DNA of 64,000 nt from Bosea sp. ANAM02 (GCF_011764485.1 NZ_AP022848.1:4716001-4780000), one strand, 5' to 3'; positions 8,743 through 17,808 are shown, counted from the stretch's first letter. The notes: a model not told the origin generated them from the letters alone. A program made the numbers and translations.

Positions 8743-11693
8743 GCGTACCTCCGCAACAGGCGGGCGAAAAAGCCTGGCCGGGAGGGCGAGGCCTTACGCG
8801 CCAATGCCGCGAAGAACTGGCCGATGATGGCCTTGGCGGCGCCGTCAAGAAGCCGGCCTCCGATCGCGGCGACCTTGCCACCGACGGCCGCCTCATAGGT
8901 GTAGGCGATGAGCGTGCCACCGCCCTCGCCCGGCGACAGCATCACGCGGCCCGAGCCGCCGCCGGTGCCGAGCGCACCCGAGACCGAGCCGGTCAGGGTC
9001 GCGGCCTGCGGCGCGACGAGATTGGAGAGCTTGATCTCGGCCTTGTAGCGGCCCTTCACGGGACCGACGCCCAGCGTGACATCGGCCTTGAAATGCGTGT
9101 CCGACAGCTTCTTGACGCCGTGACAGCCGGGGATGATCGAGGCGAGCGTGTCGACATCGAGCAGCATCGCCCAGACCGCGTCCGGCCCCGCTGCAACCTT
9201 GGCCTGCCCTTCGCCACGCAAAGCGCGGTCACCGGGCTTTGCCGTCACGGCAGTCTTCGCGGCCGTCCGATGGGATGCGGGAAGCGAAGGCTCAGGCGCG
9301 GCGACAAGGGCGGCGACCCTGGCAGGCGTCAGCGGAAGGTCGAGTTGCGCGACGCCGAGCGCGTCGGCGACCGCATTGGCAAGGCAGACCGGCGTCGACA
9401 TGCAATTGCCTTCGCCGACGCCCTTGGCGCCGAGCGGCGTGAAGGGCGACGGCGTCTCGATATGCAGAATGTCGATATCGGGCGTCTCGGTCGCCGTTGG
9501 GAGCAGGTAGTCGGCGAAGGTGCCGGTCAGGAAGGCACCGTCAGCGGCATAGGCGAGTTCCTCGTAGAACGTCGCACCCAGCGCCTGGGCGAAGCCGCCC
9601 CGGATCTGTCCGTCGACCATGCCGGGATGCAGGATCCGTCCACAGTCATGCATGGTGACGTAGCGGTCGATGCGGACCTTGCCGCTTCCGGGCTCGACCT
9701 CGACACCGGCCATATCGAAGATGAAGCCGTGGCAAAGCGATGAATTGACCTGATCGTCCTCGCTCGGCGCAGACAGCTCGGGCGGCGTCCAGAAGGCAGT
9801 CTCGCGGATCGCCTGGTCGATACCGGCGGGCAGCAGCGCCGGCGACCAGTGGCTCAACGCCGCGACGCGGCCGAATGGGATCGTCTTGTCGGGTTGGCCC
9901 TTGGCGAAGACCGCGCCACCGGCGAATCCGATCTGACCTGGATCGGCACCCAGCTGGCTTGCCGCGATCAAGCCGAGCTTGTCGCGCAGGCGGGTGGCGG
10001 CGAGATGGGCAGTGCCGGCGACAGCGGCGGCGAAGCGGCTGGAGTAGTTGCCCGAGGCGATCGACCAGGCGTCCTTGCCCGTATCGAGATCGGCGACGAT
10101 ACGGACGTCATGGTGCGACAGGCCGAAAACATCGGCGACGACCTGCGCCAGCACGGTGCGGTGGCCCTGGCCCTGCGGCACCGAAGCGACATGGACGCTG
10201 ACCGAGCCGACCGGATCGAGCGACACCGTCGCGGTGGCCTGGGCACCGTTCTTCGGCCCGGCCTTTTTCCGCTCGGCGGCGGTCAGAACAGTGGTGATGT
10301 AGCCCATATTGGAGACGCTGGGTTCGACAGCAGCGGCAAAGCCGATGCCGTAGCGCCTGCCGGCGGCACGGGCGGCATCGCGACGAGCCTCAAGCTCGGC
10401 GAGCCGGCCCTCGGCCAAGGCGAGGTCGAAGGCCTGGACGTAGTCGCCGGAATCGTAGAGCGCGCCCGAGGCCGTGCGATAGGGAAAGGCGCCGAACGGA
10501 ATCAGGTTGGCGCGGATCACCTTGAGCGGATCGAGCCCGAGCTCGACCGCGATCCGTTGCATCAGCCGCTCCAGCGCGTAGTAGACCTGCGGGCCGCCAA
10601 AGCCGCGCACGAGACCCGTCGGAGCCTTGTTCGTCAGCACGACGCGGTTGCGGATGGCGAGATTCCGGATGTCGTAGGCCCCGGTCATGTTGCCATGCAT
10701 GCGGTAGAGCGTGGCAGGCTCGGGGGCGCGCGGATACGCGCCGCAATCCTCGACCTGATCCCAGTCCAGCGCGGTGATGCGGCCCTCCGCCGTGACGGCG
10801 GCCTTCAAGGTCGTGACGCGGTTGGTGGCGGCGACGGCCGCGCCCAGATGTTCGAGCCGGTCCTCGATCCATTTCACCGGCCGGCCGGCAATGCGCGCGG
10901 CAATGCCGATCAGTACGGCGTAGGGCGCGACGCCCTGCTTGACGCCGAAGCTGCCGCCCGAATCCGGCGGCATGCGCAACCGCAGGCGGTTGCCGGGAAC
11001 CTTCAGGCAGCGCGCAAGCACCGCATGGATGCTGAAGGGGCCCTGGAAATTGGCGAGGATGTCGTAGGCGTCTTCATGAGGATCGTATTCGGCGACGACG
11101 CCAAAGGTCTCCATCGGCGCGCCGGTGTTGCGCGGATAGGCGATGGAGACGGAAACCTGATGCTCGGCTTTGGCGAAGGCCGCCTCAGGGTCGCCGTAGC
11201 GAAAATGCCGGTCGCTGACGAGGTTGGCGCCAGCTCTCTCATGCAGCAACGGCGCGTCAGGCTCGAGAGTCGCGAGCGTATCGACGACGCAGGGCAGCGC
11301 GCTGTATTCGACCTCGACCGCGTCGACTGCGTCCTCGGCGAGATAACGATCCTGCGCCACCACGATGGCGACGGGCTCGCCGACATAGCGCGCGCGCTCG
11401 ACTGCCATCGGCCAGTTCTCGACCGCGACCTTGAGGCCCGCGACCATGGGCGCAGTGAGCTTTGCAAGGTCGCGACCGGTGATGACGGCCACGACGCCGG
11501 GCATGGCGGCAGCAGCGGTAATGTCGATCCCGAGAATGTCGGCATGCGCGTGAGGCGAGCGCAGAATCGCCGCCTGGAGGGTACCGGGCCTCGTGCCGAG
11601 ATCGTCAACGAAACGCCCGCGGCCGGTCAGCAGAGCCGCGTCCTCGACGCGCTCCACAGATTGACCGGTCCACGAAATGGTTTCGATTTTCAC
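8739..11693 (-). CDS. Molybdopterin-binding large subunit of Mo-hydroxylase fused to a CoxG-like SRPBCC domain
   Basis: A 984-aa protein. Residues about 15-800 are the CoxL/XDH catalytic subunit, with the Moco-binding segment LVRGFGGPQVYYALERL and a C-terminal GAKGVGEGNCMSTP that contains the catalytic Glu. The active-site loop is RGFGGPQ, as in xanthine/aldehyde oxidases, not the CSFR of form-I CO dehydrogenase. After a Pro/Ala linker, residues about 830-960 form a CoxG (SRPBCC/Bet v1-like) domain (LRGEGQAKVAAGPDAVWAML), followed by a basic tail. CoxG is usually a separate gene for membrane anchoring. The likely substrate is an aromatic or N-heteroaromatic ring, or an aldehyde. Confidence 0.93.
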   Translation of the reverse strand: MKIETISWTGQSVERVEDAALLTGRGRFVDDLGTRPGTLQAAILRSPHAHADILGIDITAAAAMPGVVAVITGRDLAKLTAPMVAGLKVAVENWPMAVERARYVGEPVAIVVAQDRYLAEDAVDAVEVEYSALPCVVDTLATLEPDAPLLHERAGANLVSDRHFRYGDPEAAFAKAEHQVSVSIAYPRNTGAPMETFGVVAEYDPHEDAYDILANFQGPFSIHAVLARCLKVPGNRLRLRMPPDSGGSFGVKQGVAPYAVLIGIAARIAGRPVKWIEDRLEHLGAAVAATNRVTTLKAAVTAEGRITALDWDQVEDCGAYPRAPEPATLYRMHGNMTGAYDIRNLAIRNRVVLTNKAPTGLVRGFGGPQVYYALERLMQRIAVELGLDPLKVIRANLIPFGAFPYRTASGALYDSGDYVQAFDLALAEGRLAELEARRDAARAAGRRYGIGFAAAVEPSVSNMGYITTVLTAAERKKAGPKNGAQATATVSLDPVGSVSVHVASVPQGQGHRTVLAQVVADVFGLSHHDVRIVADLDTGKDAWSIASGNYSSRFAAAVAGTAHLAATRLRDKLGLIAASQLGADPGQIGFAGGAVFAKGQPDKTIPFGRVAALSHWSPALLPAGIDQAIRETAFWTPPELSAPSEDDQVNSSLCHGFIFDMAGVEVEPGSGKVRIDRYVTMHDCGRILHPGMVDGQIRGGFAQALGATFYEELAYAADGAFLTGTFADYLLPTATETPDIDILHIETPSPFTPLGAKGVGEGNCMSTPVCLANAVADALGVAQLDLPLTPARVAALVAAPEPSLPASHRTAAKTAVTAKPGDRALRGEGQAKVAAGPDAVWAMLLDVDTLASIIPGCHGVKKLSDTHFKADVTLGVGPVKGRYKAEIKLSNLVAPQAATLTGSVSGALGTGGGSGRVMLSPGEGGGTLIAYTYEAAVGGKVAAIGGRLLDGAAKAIIGQFFAALARKASPSRPGFFARLLRRYA

Positions 11694-11868
11694 TGACGTC
11701 TGCTCCCGAGGACGCTCTTGAGAACGGCGTCTGGGAGCTAGGTTCTGCGATCAGGCGTGGCGGCGCGATCCCGCGGAGTCTCGCGGCTTACCGAAAAGTC
11801 TCAAAATCGAGGAAATCCAGGACAGTGCAGAACTACGCCGGGATTACGCCCCCGGCGGGCGAGCGCGA
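11694..11868 (-). promoter_or_regulatory. Presumed promoter region of the hydroxylase operon
   Basis: 175 bp between the AraC gene and the Mo-hydroxylase large-subunit gene, both on the minus strand. It is the only sizeable gap ahead of the eight-gene run and the natural place for an AraC-controlled promoter. I could not identify convincing -35/-10 boxes or an operator. The hydroxylase start is preceded by GAGCAGACGTCAGTG, a weak RBS. Confidence 0.4.
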
Positions 11869-12714
11869 TCAGCGGCCGAGTCGAGCGACCTGGCGAAACT
11901 CGCTCGGGGCGACGCTGCAATGGTCGCGGAAGAAGCGTGTGAAGTGCGCTGGGGCACTGAAGCCGAGCCGGTTTCCGATTGTCGAGAAGGTCTCGTCGCC
12001 CTCGACGATTGCTCCCACAGCCAGCTCGACCTTGAGCACGTTCAGGAAGACATGCGGCGTCACGCCAACCGAATCCTCGAAGATGCGGAAGAAATGCGCT
12101 CGCGAAAGGCCGGATTCCCTAGCAAGCTTGTCGATGCTGTGCGAGGCTGCAGGGTTGGATCGCATCAGCGAGATGGCCCGGCCGACACGCCAGTCGACCG
12201 CGTTGGAGCGGGCGATCTCGCGCAGCGAAGCGCCAATCGAGCGCCAGGGCGTGAAGCGCTCGATCACGGCGATCATCAGTTCCGAGAGCAGATGCTCCTG
12301 CCGCCGCGACGCGCCGGGTTCGTGCACCATCTCGGCGGCAAGATCGAGCGCGGTCTGGCGAATATGGGCCGTGACTTCCCCGGCAGAGTGCTCGAAGAAG
12401 CCGGGCGCACCGCTGGCGGCCCAGTTCGGCCGGAAGCTGCGAAGCCAGTCCGGCTCGATATAGAGCGCCAGGATCAGAGCGTTCTTGCGCCTGGGGTCAT
12501 GGATATAGGCGTGCGGCTCCCAGGCGTTGACCAGCACCGCGAGATCCCCTGTCAGCGGGGCGACATGGTCGCCAACGAGAAACTGGGTGTCGTCGCCATC
12601 CACCTTGAGCAGGACATGGCAATGGGGATGCGCGTGCCGGACCAGGCTCCGGTCCATGTCCAGCAGCGCCACCCGTCCGAAAGCTCCATGCGCGATGCGC
12701 AAGGCATCCGACAT
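11869..12714 (-). CDS. AraC-family transcriptional regulator
   Basis: A 281-aa regulator. The N-terminal half is a cupin-like effector domain (RHAHPHCHVLLKVDG, PHAYIHDPRR). Residues about 180-275 hold the two AraC helix-turn-helix motifs (SIDKLARESGLSRAHFFRIFEDSVGVTPHV and FSTIGNRLGFSAPAHFTRFFRDHCSVAPSEFR, shortened here to their ends). It lies directly upstream of and on the same strand as the hydroxylase operon and is likely its activator, with a pathway compound as inducer. Confidence 0.92.
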   Translation of the reverse strand: MSDALRIAHGAFGRVALLDMDRSLVRHAHPHCHVLLKVDGDDTQFLVGDHVAPLTGDLAVLVNAWEPHAYIHDPRRKNALILALYIEPDWLRSFRPNWAASGAPGFFEHSAGEVTAHIRQTALDLAAEMVHEPGASRRQEHLLSELMIAVIERFTPWRSIGASLREIARSNAVDWRVGRAISLMRSNPAASHSIDKLARESGLSRAHFFRIFEDSVGVTPHVFLNVLKVELAVGAIVEGDETFSTIGNRLGFSAPAHFTRFFRDHCSVAPSEFRQVARLGR

Positions 12715-12872
12715 GCCGTTTCCTCGCCCAGGCTGATTTTCAGCTCATTGTCTTTCAGGCGATAATGTAGTGGCCGGCTCCCGGCCACCGCAAGGGGGCC
12801 CCTCGTTGGGTGCAACAGATAGCAGCCCTCGTATCGGCTTGCTTTCGCAAGCCGCGCTAGCAGTTCGAGACG

Positions 12873-13238
12873 ATGAAGCATGTCAACATCGTGCCGCCCG
12901 GACGGATGCGCGCCGGTTTGTTTCAGGCGCTGGCGCAGCAGCAGCTGAAGCGCGACGTCGCGATCTCCGTGACCAACTTCTTCGCGGCAGCCGAGATGGT
13001 AGCGGTGACCGACTATTGCGCCACCCTGCCCTCGCTCATCTGCCGACAGCTGATGCACGACCCCCGGCTGAAGGTCCTGCCCGCCCCGTTCGACCTCGGC
13101 AGCTTTCCTGTCGAGATGGCCTGGCACGTCCGTTACCGCCACGATCCCGCCCACCGCTGGCTACGGGCGCTGATCGGCGAAGTCATCACCGACTTCAAGG
13201 ACAAGACGGCAGCAACAGCCATGACGTCGCCAACGTGA
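12873..13238 (+). pseudogene. LysR-type regulator remnant (C-terminal effector domain only)
   Basis: An open stretch of about 120 codons resembling the end of the LysR substrate-binding domain: a beta-strand region (AISVTNFFAAAEMVAVTDYCATLPS), then LKVLPAPFDLGSFPVEMAWH and the family-typical DPAHRWLRALI. The helix-turn-helix and first half of the effector domain are absent; upstream lies the AraC gene. It is a decayed fragment and not expected to function. It ends just before the IS427-group insertion. Confidence 0.72.
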
Positions 13239-13306
13239 TGGACTTCATTCGGCCGGGCGACGCCGGTTGAATTTCACAAACATTCCTTAGGGTCAGGACT
13301 CGTTGA

Positions 13307-13696
13307 TCACAGCCAGAAGATGACGGTGGCAGCGAGGGCGATGGCGGAGAAGAAGGCCGTAGGGCAGCGATCGTAGCGGGTGGCGACGCGGCGCCAGTCT
13401 TTGAGGCGGCCGAACATGATCTCGATGCGGCTGCGGCGCCGATAGCGGCGCTTATCGTACCGGACGGGCTCGTTGTGCGACCTGCGGCCTGGGATGCAAG
13501 GCTGGATGCCCTTGGCCTGAAGAGCGTCCCTGAACCAGTCGGCGTCGTAGCCGCGGTCGCCGAGCAGCCACTGCGCTTTTGGGAGGTCGTCCAGCAGCGC
13601 GGCCGCACCGGTGTAGTCGCTGACCTGACCGGCGGTCATGAAGAAGCTCAAGGGGCGACCGTTCGCGTCGGCGACGGCATGGAGCTTGGTGTTCAT
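13307..13696 (-). CDS. IS427-group transposase, C-terminal frame (orfB)
   Basis: A 129-aa frame from its first ATG; it stays open upstream to the A5G5 slip site near 13735, so it is probably made only as an orfAB fusion. It has the second Asp (LLGDRGYDADWF) and the catalytic Glu (SRIEIMFGRLKDWRRVATRYDR) of the DDE transposase. Nothing suggests inactivation; the element looks potentially mobile. Confidence 0.85.
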   Translation of the reverse strand: MNTKLHAVADANGRPLSFFMTAGQVSDYTGAAALLDDLPKAQWLLGDRGYDADWFRDALQAKGIQPCIPGRRSHNEPVRYDKRRYRRRSRIEIMFGRLKDWRRVATRYDRCPTAFFSAIALAATVIFWL

Positions 13697-13716
13697 GCCG
13701 CCTTTCGTGCGTCCGA

Positions 13717-14064
13717 TCAGGCGGCCGAGATCCCCCTTTTTACCCGCAGGCTCGATGCCGTGCGGTGCGCCTTCAGGTAGGTCGCGTCGATCATCACCGT
13801 TTTGGGTTCGGCGCCCACCGCAGCCAGACCTTCCATGATGCGCGTGAAAACGCCTGCCTCACCCCAGCGCTTCCAGCGGTAGTACAGCGTCTTGTGCCGG
13901 CCGTACGCGCCAGGAGCATCGCGCCAGCGCAGCCCGTTGCTGTTGACGAACACGATGCCGCTCAGCACCCGCCGGTCATCCACTCGAGGCTTGCCGTGGC
14001 TCTTCGGAAAGAACGGCCGCAGCCGCTCCATCTGCTCATCCGTTAGCCAAAACAGGTCGCTCAT
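13717..14064 (-). CDS. IS427-group transposase, N-terminal frame (orfA)
   Basis: A 115-aa frame with the DUF4096-type N-terminus (FWLTDEQMERLRPFFP) and the first catalytic Asp (TVMIDATYLKAHRTAS). At its end the coding strand reads GTAAAAAGGGGGATC (A5G5). Shifting one base there joins it to the downstream frame (KKGDLGRLIGRTKGG), as expected for programmed frameshifting in this group. The last residues (RGISAA) are the unshifted tail. Confidence 0.88.
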   Translation of the reverse strand: MSDLFWLTDEQMERLRPFFPKSHGKPRVDDRRVLSGIVFVNSNGLRWRDAPGAYGRHKTLYYRWKRWGEAGVFTRIMEGLAAVGAEPKTVMIDATYLKAHRTASSLRVKRGISAA

Positions 14065-14222
14065 CCCGGTCTCCTCGCGGAGCCTGAATCAGATCGCAAC
14101 GCTCATATCAATGGGTCCTGACCCTAAGGCCCCTGCAACGCATCGGGCGTCATGATCGCGGCCACGGGCTCGCGGCTTCACCATGTCCGCCTTACGGGGC
14201 GCACTCCAGCTACGCCCGCGCC

Positions 14223-15353
14223 TTAAAAGGACTCTTCCAGCATGCGGGCGTAATCTTTCGCCGTCGCGGGCTTAGGGTTTGTTGCGCTGGAGTGATCTGC
14301 CACTGCTGCATTAGCGATTTCTGAGAAAACAGCTTTGGGAACGCCCATGGCGGAAAGCGATCCGGGCATCCCAATTTTGGACACCAGTCCCCTCACCCAT
14401 TCGGCAAGATCCGCGTCGTCGGGCAGTCCGAGTACCTGGCGAATTCGAGCATACTTCTCAGGCACGGCCGACGCATTGAAACGCAGGACGGCAGGCAGCA
14501 GCACAGCATTCAAAGTACCGTGGTGCAGCGACACCTCCTTCAGACCTCCCAGCGGATGCGACAGTGCATGGACCGCTCCGAGACCCTTCTGGAAGGTGAG
14601 GCCGCCTTGGAGCGCGGCCATCAGCATCTCGGAACGAGCTTCGAGATCGCTACCATCTGCGACTGCCCGTTCGATGTGAGCCACGGCCCTCGCCAAGCCG
14701 TCGAGAGCGATCGCCTCCGCCGGCGGATTATATCGGGGGCTGAGATAGGTTTCCAAGCAATGGGTAATAGCGTCCATGCCCGTAGCCGCGGTCAACCAGG
14801 CTGGCATCCCCACCGTCAGATCGGGATCGCAGATGGCGAGGCGCGGGATGAGGTGTGGCGAGATAAAGCCAAGCTTGCGACCGTCATCGAGCGTGATCAG
14901 GGCTGCGCGCCCGACCTCCGAGCCCGTCCCCGCGGTCGTCGGAATTGCGATAACCGGAGCCACTCGCGCAGTAATTTTGGGTATGCCACCGAGAATCGCC
15001 GCGAAGGTCTCCAGCGGCTCATTGTGGGTTGCCAGAAGCGCCACACCCTTGGCCAGATCGATAGGCGACCCACCGCCAATCGCGATGAGGCCATCGCAAT
15101 CATTGGCGGAATACTCACTAAGCGCGGAGCGAACAGCAGCCTCGGTGGGGTTTGACGGCGTATCGGCGAACACCGGAGCAGACGTGATCGACGGAGCGGC
15201 CGTTCCGACCTTGTCCAGCAAGCCCGCTGCGACAACACCGCGATCGGCGATGAGAAGGGGGCGCTTGATACCTAGGTTGGCTAGTTCCGCCTCGAGGCTG
15301 GAGAGCTCGCCAAAGCCAAATTTGACGTTCGTCAGATAGGTGATGAGCGACAT
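14223..15353 (-). CDS. Iron-containing alcohol dehydrogenase family protein
   Basis: A 376-aa group III (Fe-type) dehydrogenase. The NAD-binding GGGSPIDLAKGVA is visible, as are metal ligands in TGMDAITHCLETYLS (Asp, His) and in GAVHALSHPLGG with the following HHGTLNA (His, His). It oxidises an alcohol or reduces an aldehyde or keto group in the cytoplasm. The start is the ATG at 15351-15353, preceded by GAGGAGGGGCC; an upstream in-frame ATG at 15386 lacks an RBS. It is divergent from the acyl-CoA dehydrogenase and shares the palindromic operator at 15405. Confidence 0.9.
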   Translation of the reverse strand: MSLITYLTNVKFGFGELSSLEAELANLGIKRPLLIADRGVVAAGLLDKVGTAAPSITSAPVFADTPSNPTEAAVRSALSEYSANDCDGLIAIGGGSPIDLAKGVALLATHNEPLETFAAILGGIPKITARVAPVIAIPTTAGTGSEVGRAALITLDDGRKLGFISPHLIPRLAICDPDLTVGMPAWLTAATGMDAITHCLETYLSPRYNPPAEAIALDGLARAVAHIERAVADGSDLEARSEMLMAALQGGLTFQKGLGAVHALSHPLGGLKEVSLHHGTLNAVLLPAVLRFNASAVPEKYARIRQVLGLPDDADLAEWVRGLVSKIGMPGSLSAMGVPKAVFSEIANAAVADHSSATNPKPATAKDYARMLEESF

Positions 15354-15404
15354 GGCCCCTCCTCGATTTGCAAACTCGAAACCCAAAAGGGCTTGCCTTA
15401 ACAG

Positions 15405-15422
15405 ATACTATCCAGATAGTAT
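15405..15422. promoter_or_regulatory. Operator 1 of putative TetR regulon
   Basis: ATACTATCCAGATAGTAT has 8-bp arms around a 2-bp centre. It lies between the divergent Fe-alcohol dehydrogenase and acyl-CoA dehydrogenase genes. A -35-like TTGCCT at 15393 and a -10-like TAGTAT at 15417 bracket or overlap it, so binding would block the rightward promoter. Two more copies (20281, 21546) occur nearby. The local TetR protein (17897) is the best candidate ligand (inference). Confidence 0.75.
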
Positions 15423-15450
15423 GTTAAGATCAAGCGTTCCTCGAAATGGG

Positions 15451-16599
15451 ATGATGGACAAAATGATGGACCGGGAGAGCTATGAGTCATTCCGCGACGG
15501 CCTCCGCCGCTTGGCAGGAGCCCGGATTGAGCCGAATGCAGCGCGCTTTGATTCTGAGGCGCGTTTTCCCGAGGAATCCCTTCATGCGTTCAAGGAGCTC
15601 GGTCTTGTATCGCTGGCGTTTCCGGAGAACGACGGTGGTCAAGGCGGGGACGTTCTGTCTCAGGTGATGGCGCTTGAAGAACTTGGTCGGGTCTGCGCAA
15701 CGTCCTCGCTAACGCTGATGGTGATCTGGGCTGGCTTGGTGCCGATCTCCAAGCACGGATCCCAAAAACTTCGCGATGAGGTTATTCGCCCTGCTATGAG
15801 TGGCGACACCGTCGCGTCCATCTGCCTCACGGAGCCAGCCGGTGGCTCAAACTTGTTCGGCCTCAAGACAAAAGCCGAGAAGCAAGCCGATGGCTGGGTC
15901 CTCAACGGCCAGAAGCGCTACATCACCAATGCCACGAGGTCCGACTGGTACACGGTCCTCGCGCGAACCGGTGAGAAGACCCTGGGCCTCTTCGCAGTTC
16001 ACAAGGACGACTCTGGTCTTGTTCTAGGGGCTCGCGAAAAGAAAATGGGCATCAAGGGCAGCCCTACCGCCGACGTGACGTTTGAGAACTGCCGCATTCC
16101 TGCTCATCGCGCGATCGGCGATCCCAACCAAGGGCATCGGTACATCACCGATTCGCTGACCTGGACCCGAGCACTGATCGGCGGCCAAGCACTCGGAATT
16201 GCGCAAGGGGCGCTCGATCAGGCGGTGAAGTACACGTCGGAGCGCGAACAGTTCGGCGAAACGCTTTCGCGCTTCCAAATGGTCAGAGCCAAGATCGCCG
16301 ATATGGCAACCAAGGTCGAAGCGGGGCGCGCACTACTCTATAGCGCGTGCGCCGCCATCGATAACGGCTCTGCCGACGCCCGGGCGCTGGCTTCCATGGC
16401 TAAGCTCTTCTGCAGCGACTCTGCCATGGAAGTTACGACGGAGGCGGTCCAGCTTCACGGCGGCTCGGGCTATCTCGCCGACTTCCCCGTCGAACGGATG
16501 ATGAGGGATGCGAAGATCACCCAGATTTACGAGGGCGTGAACGAGATCCAGCGGTTGATCATCGCGAAGCATGTCTACGATCGGGCGGGAGCGCGATAG
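15451..16599 (+). CDS. Acyl-CoA dehydrogenase
   Basis: FAD-dependent acyl-CoA dehydrogenase, 382 aa from the ATG at 15451, the normal family length. It has the first signature (ICLTEPAGGSNLFGLKT) and the second signature (VQLHGGSGYLADFPVERMMRDAKI). The catalytic Glu lies in QIYEGVNEIQRLII. It introduces a double bond into an acyl-CoA and passes electrons to ETF, encoded at 27630-29320. The frame is open upstream to 15340, but that crosses the operator; a second candidate start is at 15463. It is the first gene of a unit with the racemase and TetR genes. Confidence 0.92.
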   Translation: MMDKMMDRESYESFRDGLRRLAGARIEPNAARFDSEARFPEESLHAFKELGLVSLAFPENDGGQGGDVLSQVMALEELGRVCATSSLTLMVIWAGLVPISKHGSQKLRDEVIRPAMSGDTVASICLTEPAGGSNLFGLKTKAEKQADGWVLNGQKRYITNATRSDWYTVLARTGEKTLGLFAVHKDDSGLVLGAREKKMGIKGSPTADVTFENCRIPAHRAIGDPNQGHRYITDSLTWTRALIGGQALGIAQGALDQAVKYTSEREQFGETLSRFQMVRAKIADMATKVEAGRALLYSACAAIDNGSADARALASMAKLFCSDSAMEVTTEAVQLHGGSGYLADFPVERMMRDAKITQIYEGVNEIQRLIIAKHVYDRAGAR

Positions 16600-16668
16600 C
16601 GCACATTTCCAAGCTCTTCCGTCCTTTAGCGGCGCCGGGCTAGCGCGGCGCCTGGGAGTTAAATCGCC

Positions 16669-17808
16669 ATGGTCTCCCCGAATACCCCCAGCCTGCAGGG
16701 CATCAGGGTTCTTGATCTGTCGAGGCTCGCGCCTGGCCCCTATGCGTCGATGATCCTTGGGGACATGGGCGCGGAAGTTGTTGTGGTCGGGGGCGGGCCG
16801 GGTAGTCTGCCCATTCCCGCCTTCGCTCGGGGCAAAGCGCTCATAAATCTGGATCTGAAATCTGGTCTTGGTCGAGAGGCTTTGCTGCGGCTTGTCACGA
16901 CATCGGACGTCCTGATCGAAGGGTACCGCCCGGGTGTCACGTCACGGCTAGGCATCGACTACGACACATTGAAGAAAACCAACCCTCGCTTGGTCTACTG
17001 CTCTTTGACTGGTTACGGCCAAGACGGCCCTCTTTCGCAGGAGGCTGGCCACGACATCAATTATGTGGCGCTGTCTGGGGCTCTCGGCGCATTCGGCCCG
17101 GTGGGCGATGTGCCGAGTTTCCCCCTAAACCTTCTGGCAGACTTTGCGGGTGGCAGCCTGTTCGCTGTCATTGGAATTCTGTCCGCCCTTTACGCGCGGG
17201 GGCACAGTGGTCAGGGCCAGCATATCGATGCCGCGATGGTAGATGGTTGCTTGTCGCTTATGGCGATGCACTTCGCGGATTGGGGTAAACCAGTGCTACA
17301 GTCGCGTGGAGATGGCCTGGTTGCCGGCTCTTCTCCCTACTATCGCTGTTATGCTTGCTCAGATGGGAAGTTCGTCGCAATCGGACCTCTGGAACGTCGC
17401 TTCTTTGAGAATCTCTGGAACGGCCTCGGATTTCTCGATCCCGCTCCCCCTCAATTTGATCGAGGGACTTGGCCGGAGATGGCCGACCGCTTTGCTGCTG
17501 CGTTCGCCACGCGTCCGCGCGACGAATGGGTGAGCCACTTTGCAGGCAAGGACGCCTGCGTGTCCCCGGTCCTGGATCCAGAGGAAGCCGTCGATCATCC
17601 TCACAATCGCGGCCGCCACGCCACGTTTGGACGCGAGGCTCCGGTTCTAGCGCCGATAATGCAAGGACTTGAAGGTGCTCCCCGAGAGATCGACCTAACT
17701 GACAAAACCACCCAGGTTCTGTCCGAGATTGGTTTTTCCGCCGAGCAGATCAAAGCTGCGCGCGGCGGAAATGCCCCCATTTCCGGTCTTGCCTGGCCGC
17801 CGTTTTGA
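16669..17808 (+). CDS. CaiB-family protein, alpha-methylacyl-CoA racemase-like
   Basis: A 379-aa class III CoA-transferase fold protein. The sequence GQDGPLSQEAGHDINYVALSG followed by LNLLADFAGG matches the His and Asp catalytic pair of alpha-methylacyl-CoA racemase, rather than the single Asp of CoA-transferases. It would epimerise a 2-methyl-branched acyl-CoA to the isomer used by the acyl-CoA dehydrogenase upstream. That hints the pathway substrate is branched at C2, such as an isoprenoid or sterol-like side chain. The assignment is by motif only. Confidence 0.82.
   Translation: MVSPNTPSLQGIRVLDLSRLAPGPYASMILGDMGAEVVVVGGGPGSLPIPAFARGKALINLDLKSGLGREALLRLVTTSDVLIEGYRPGVTSRLGIDYDTLKKTNPRLVYCSLTGYGQDGPLSQEAGHDINYVALSGALGAFGPVGDVPSFPLNLLADFAGGSLFAVIGILSALYARGHSGQGQHIDAAMVDGCLSLMAMHFADWGKPVLQSRGDGLVAGSSPYYRCYACSDGKFVAIGPLERRFFENLWNGLGFLDPAPPQFDRGTWPEMADRFAAAFATRPRDEWVSHFAGKDACVSPVLDPEEAVDHPHNRGRHATFGREAPVLAPIMQGLEGAPREIDLTDKTTQVLSEIGFSAEQIKAARGGNAPISGLAWPPF

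Larger units (their letters stand above)
13290..14124 (-). mobile_element. IS5-family (IS427-group) insertion sequence
   Basis: An 835-bp element. The inverted ends are GGGTCAGGAC at 13290-13299 and its complement GTCCTGACCC at 14115-14124, flanked on both sides by TA, the 2-bp target duplication typical of the group. The flanking CCTTA/TAAGG extends the symmetry. Two overlapping minus-strand frames encode the transposase through a frameshift. It separates the LysR remnant from the second catabolic cluster. Confidence 0.88.

Noticed and set aside
9849-11696. 615-aa plus-strand open frame
   Set aside because: It is antisense to the Mo-hydroxylase large subunit, Arg/Gly/Asp-rich, and matches no family; an artefact of high-GC codon usage.
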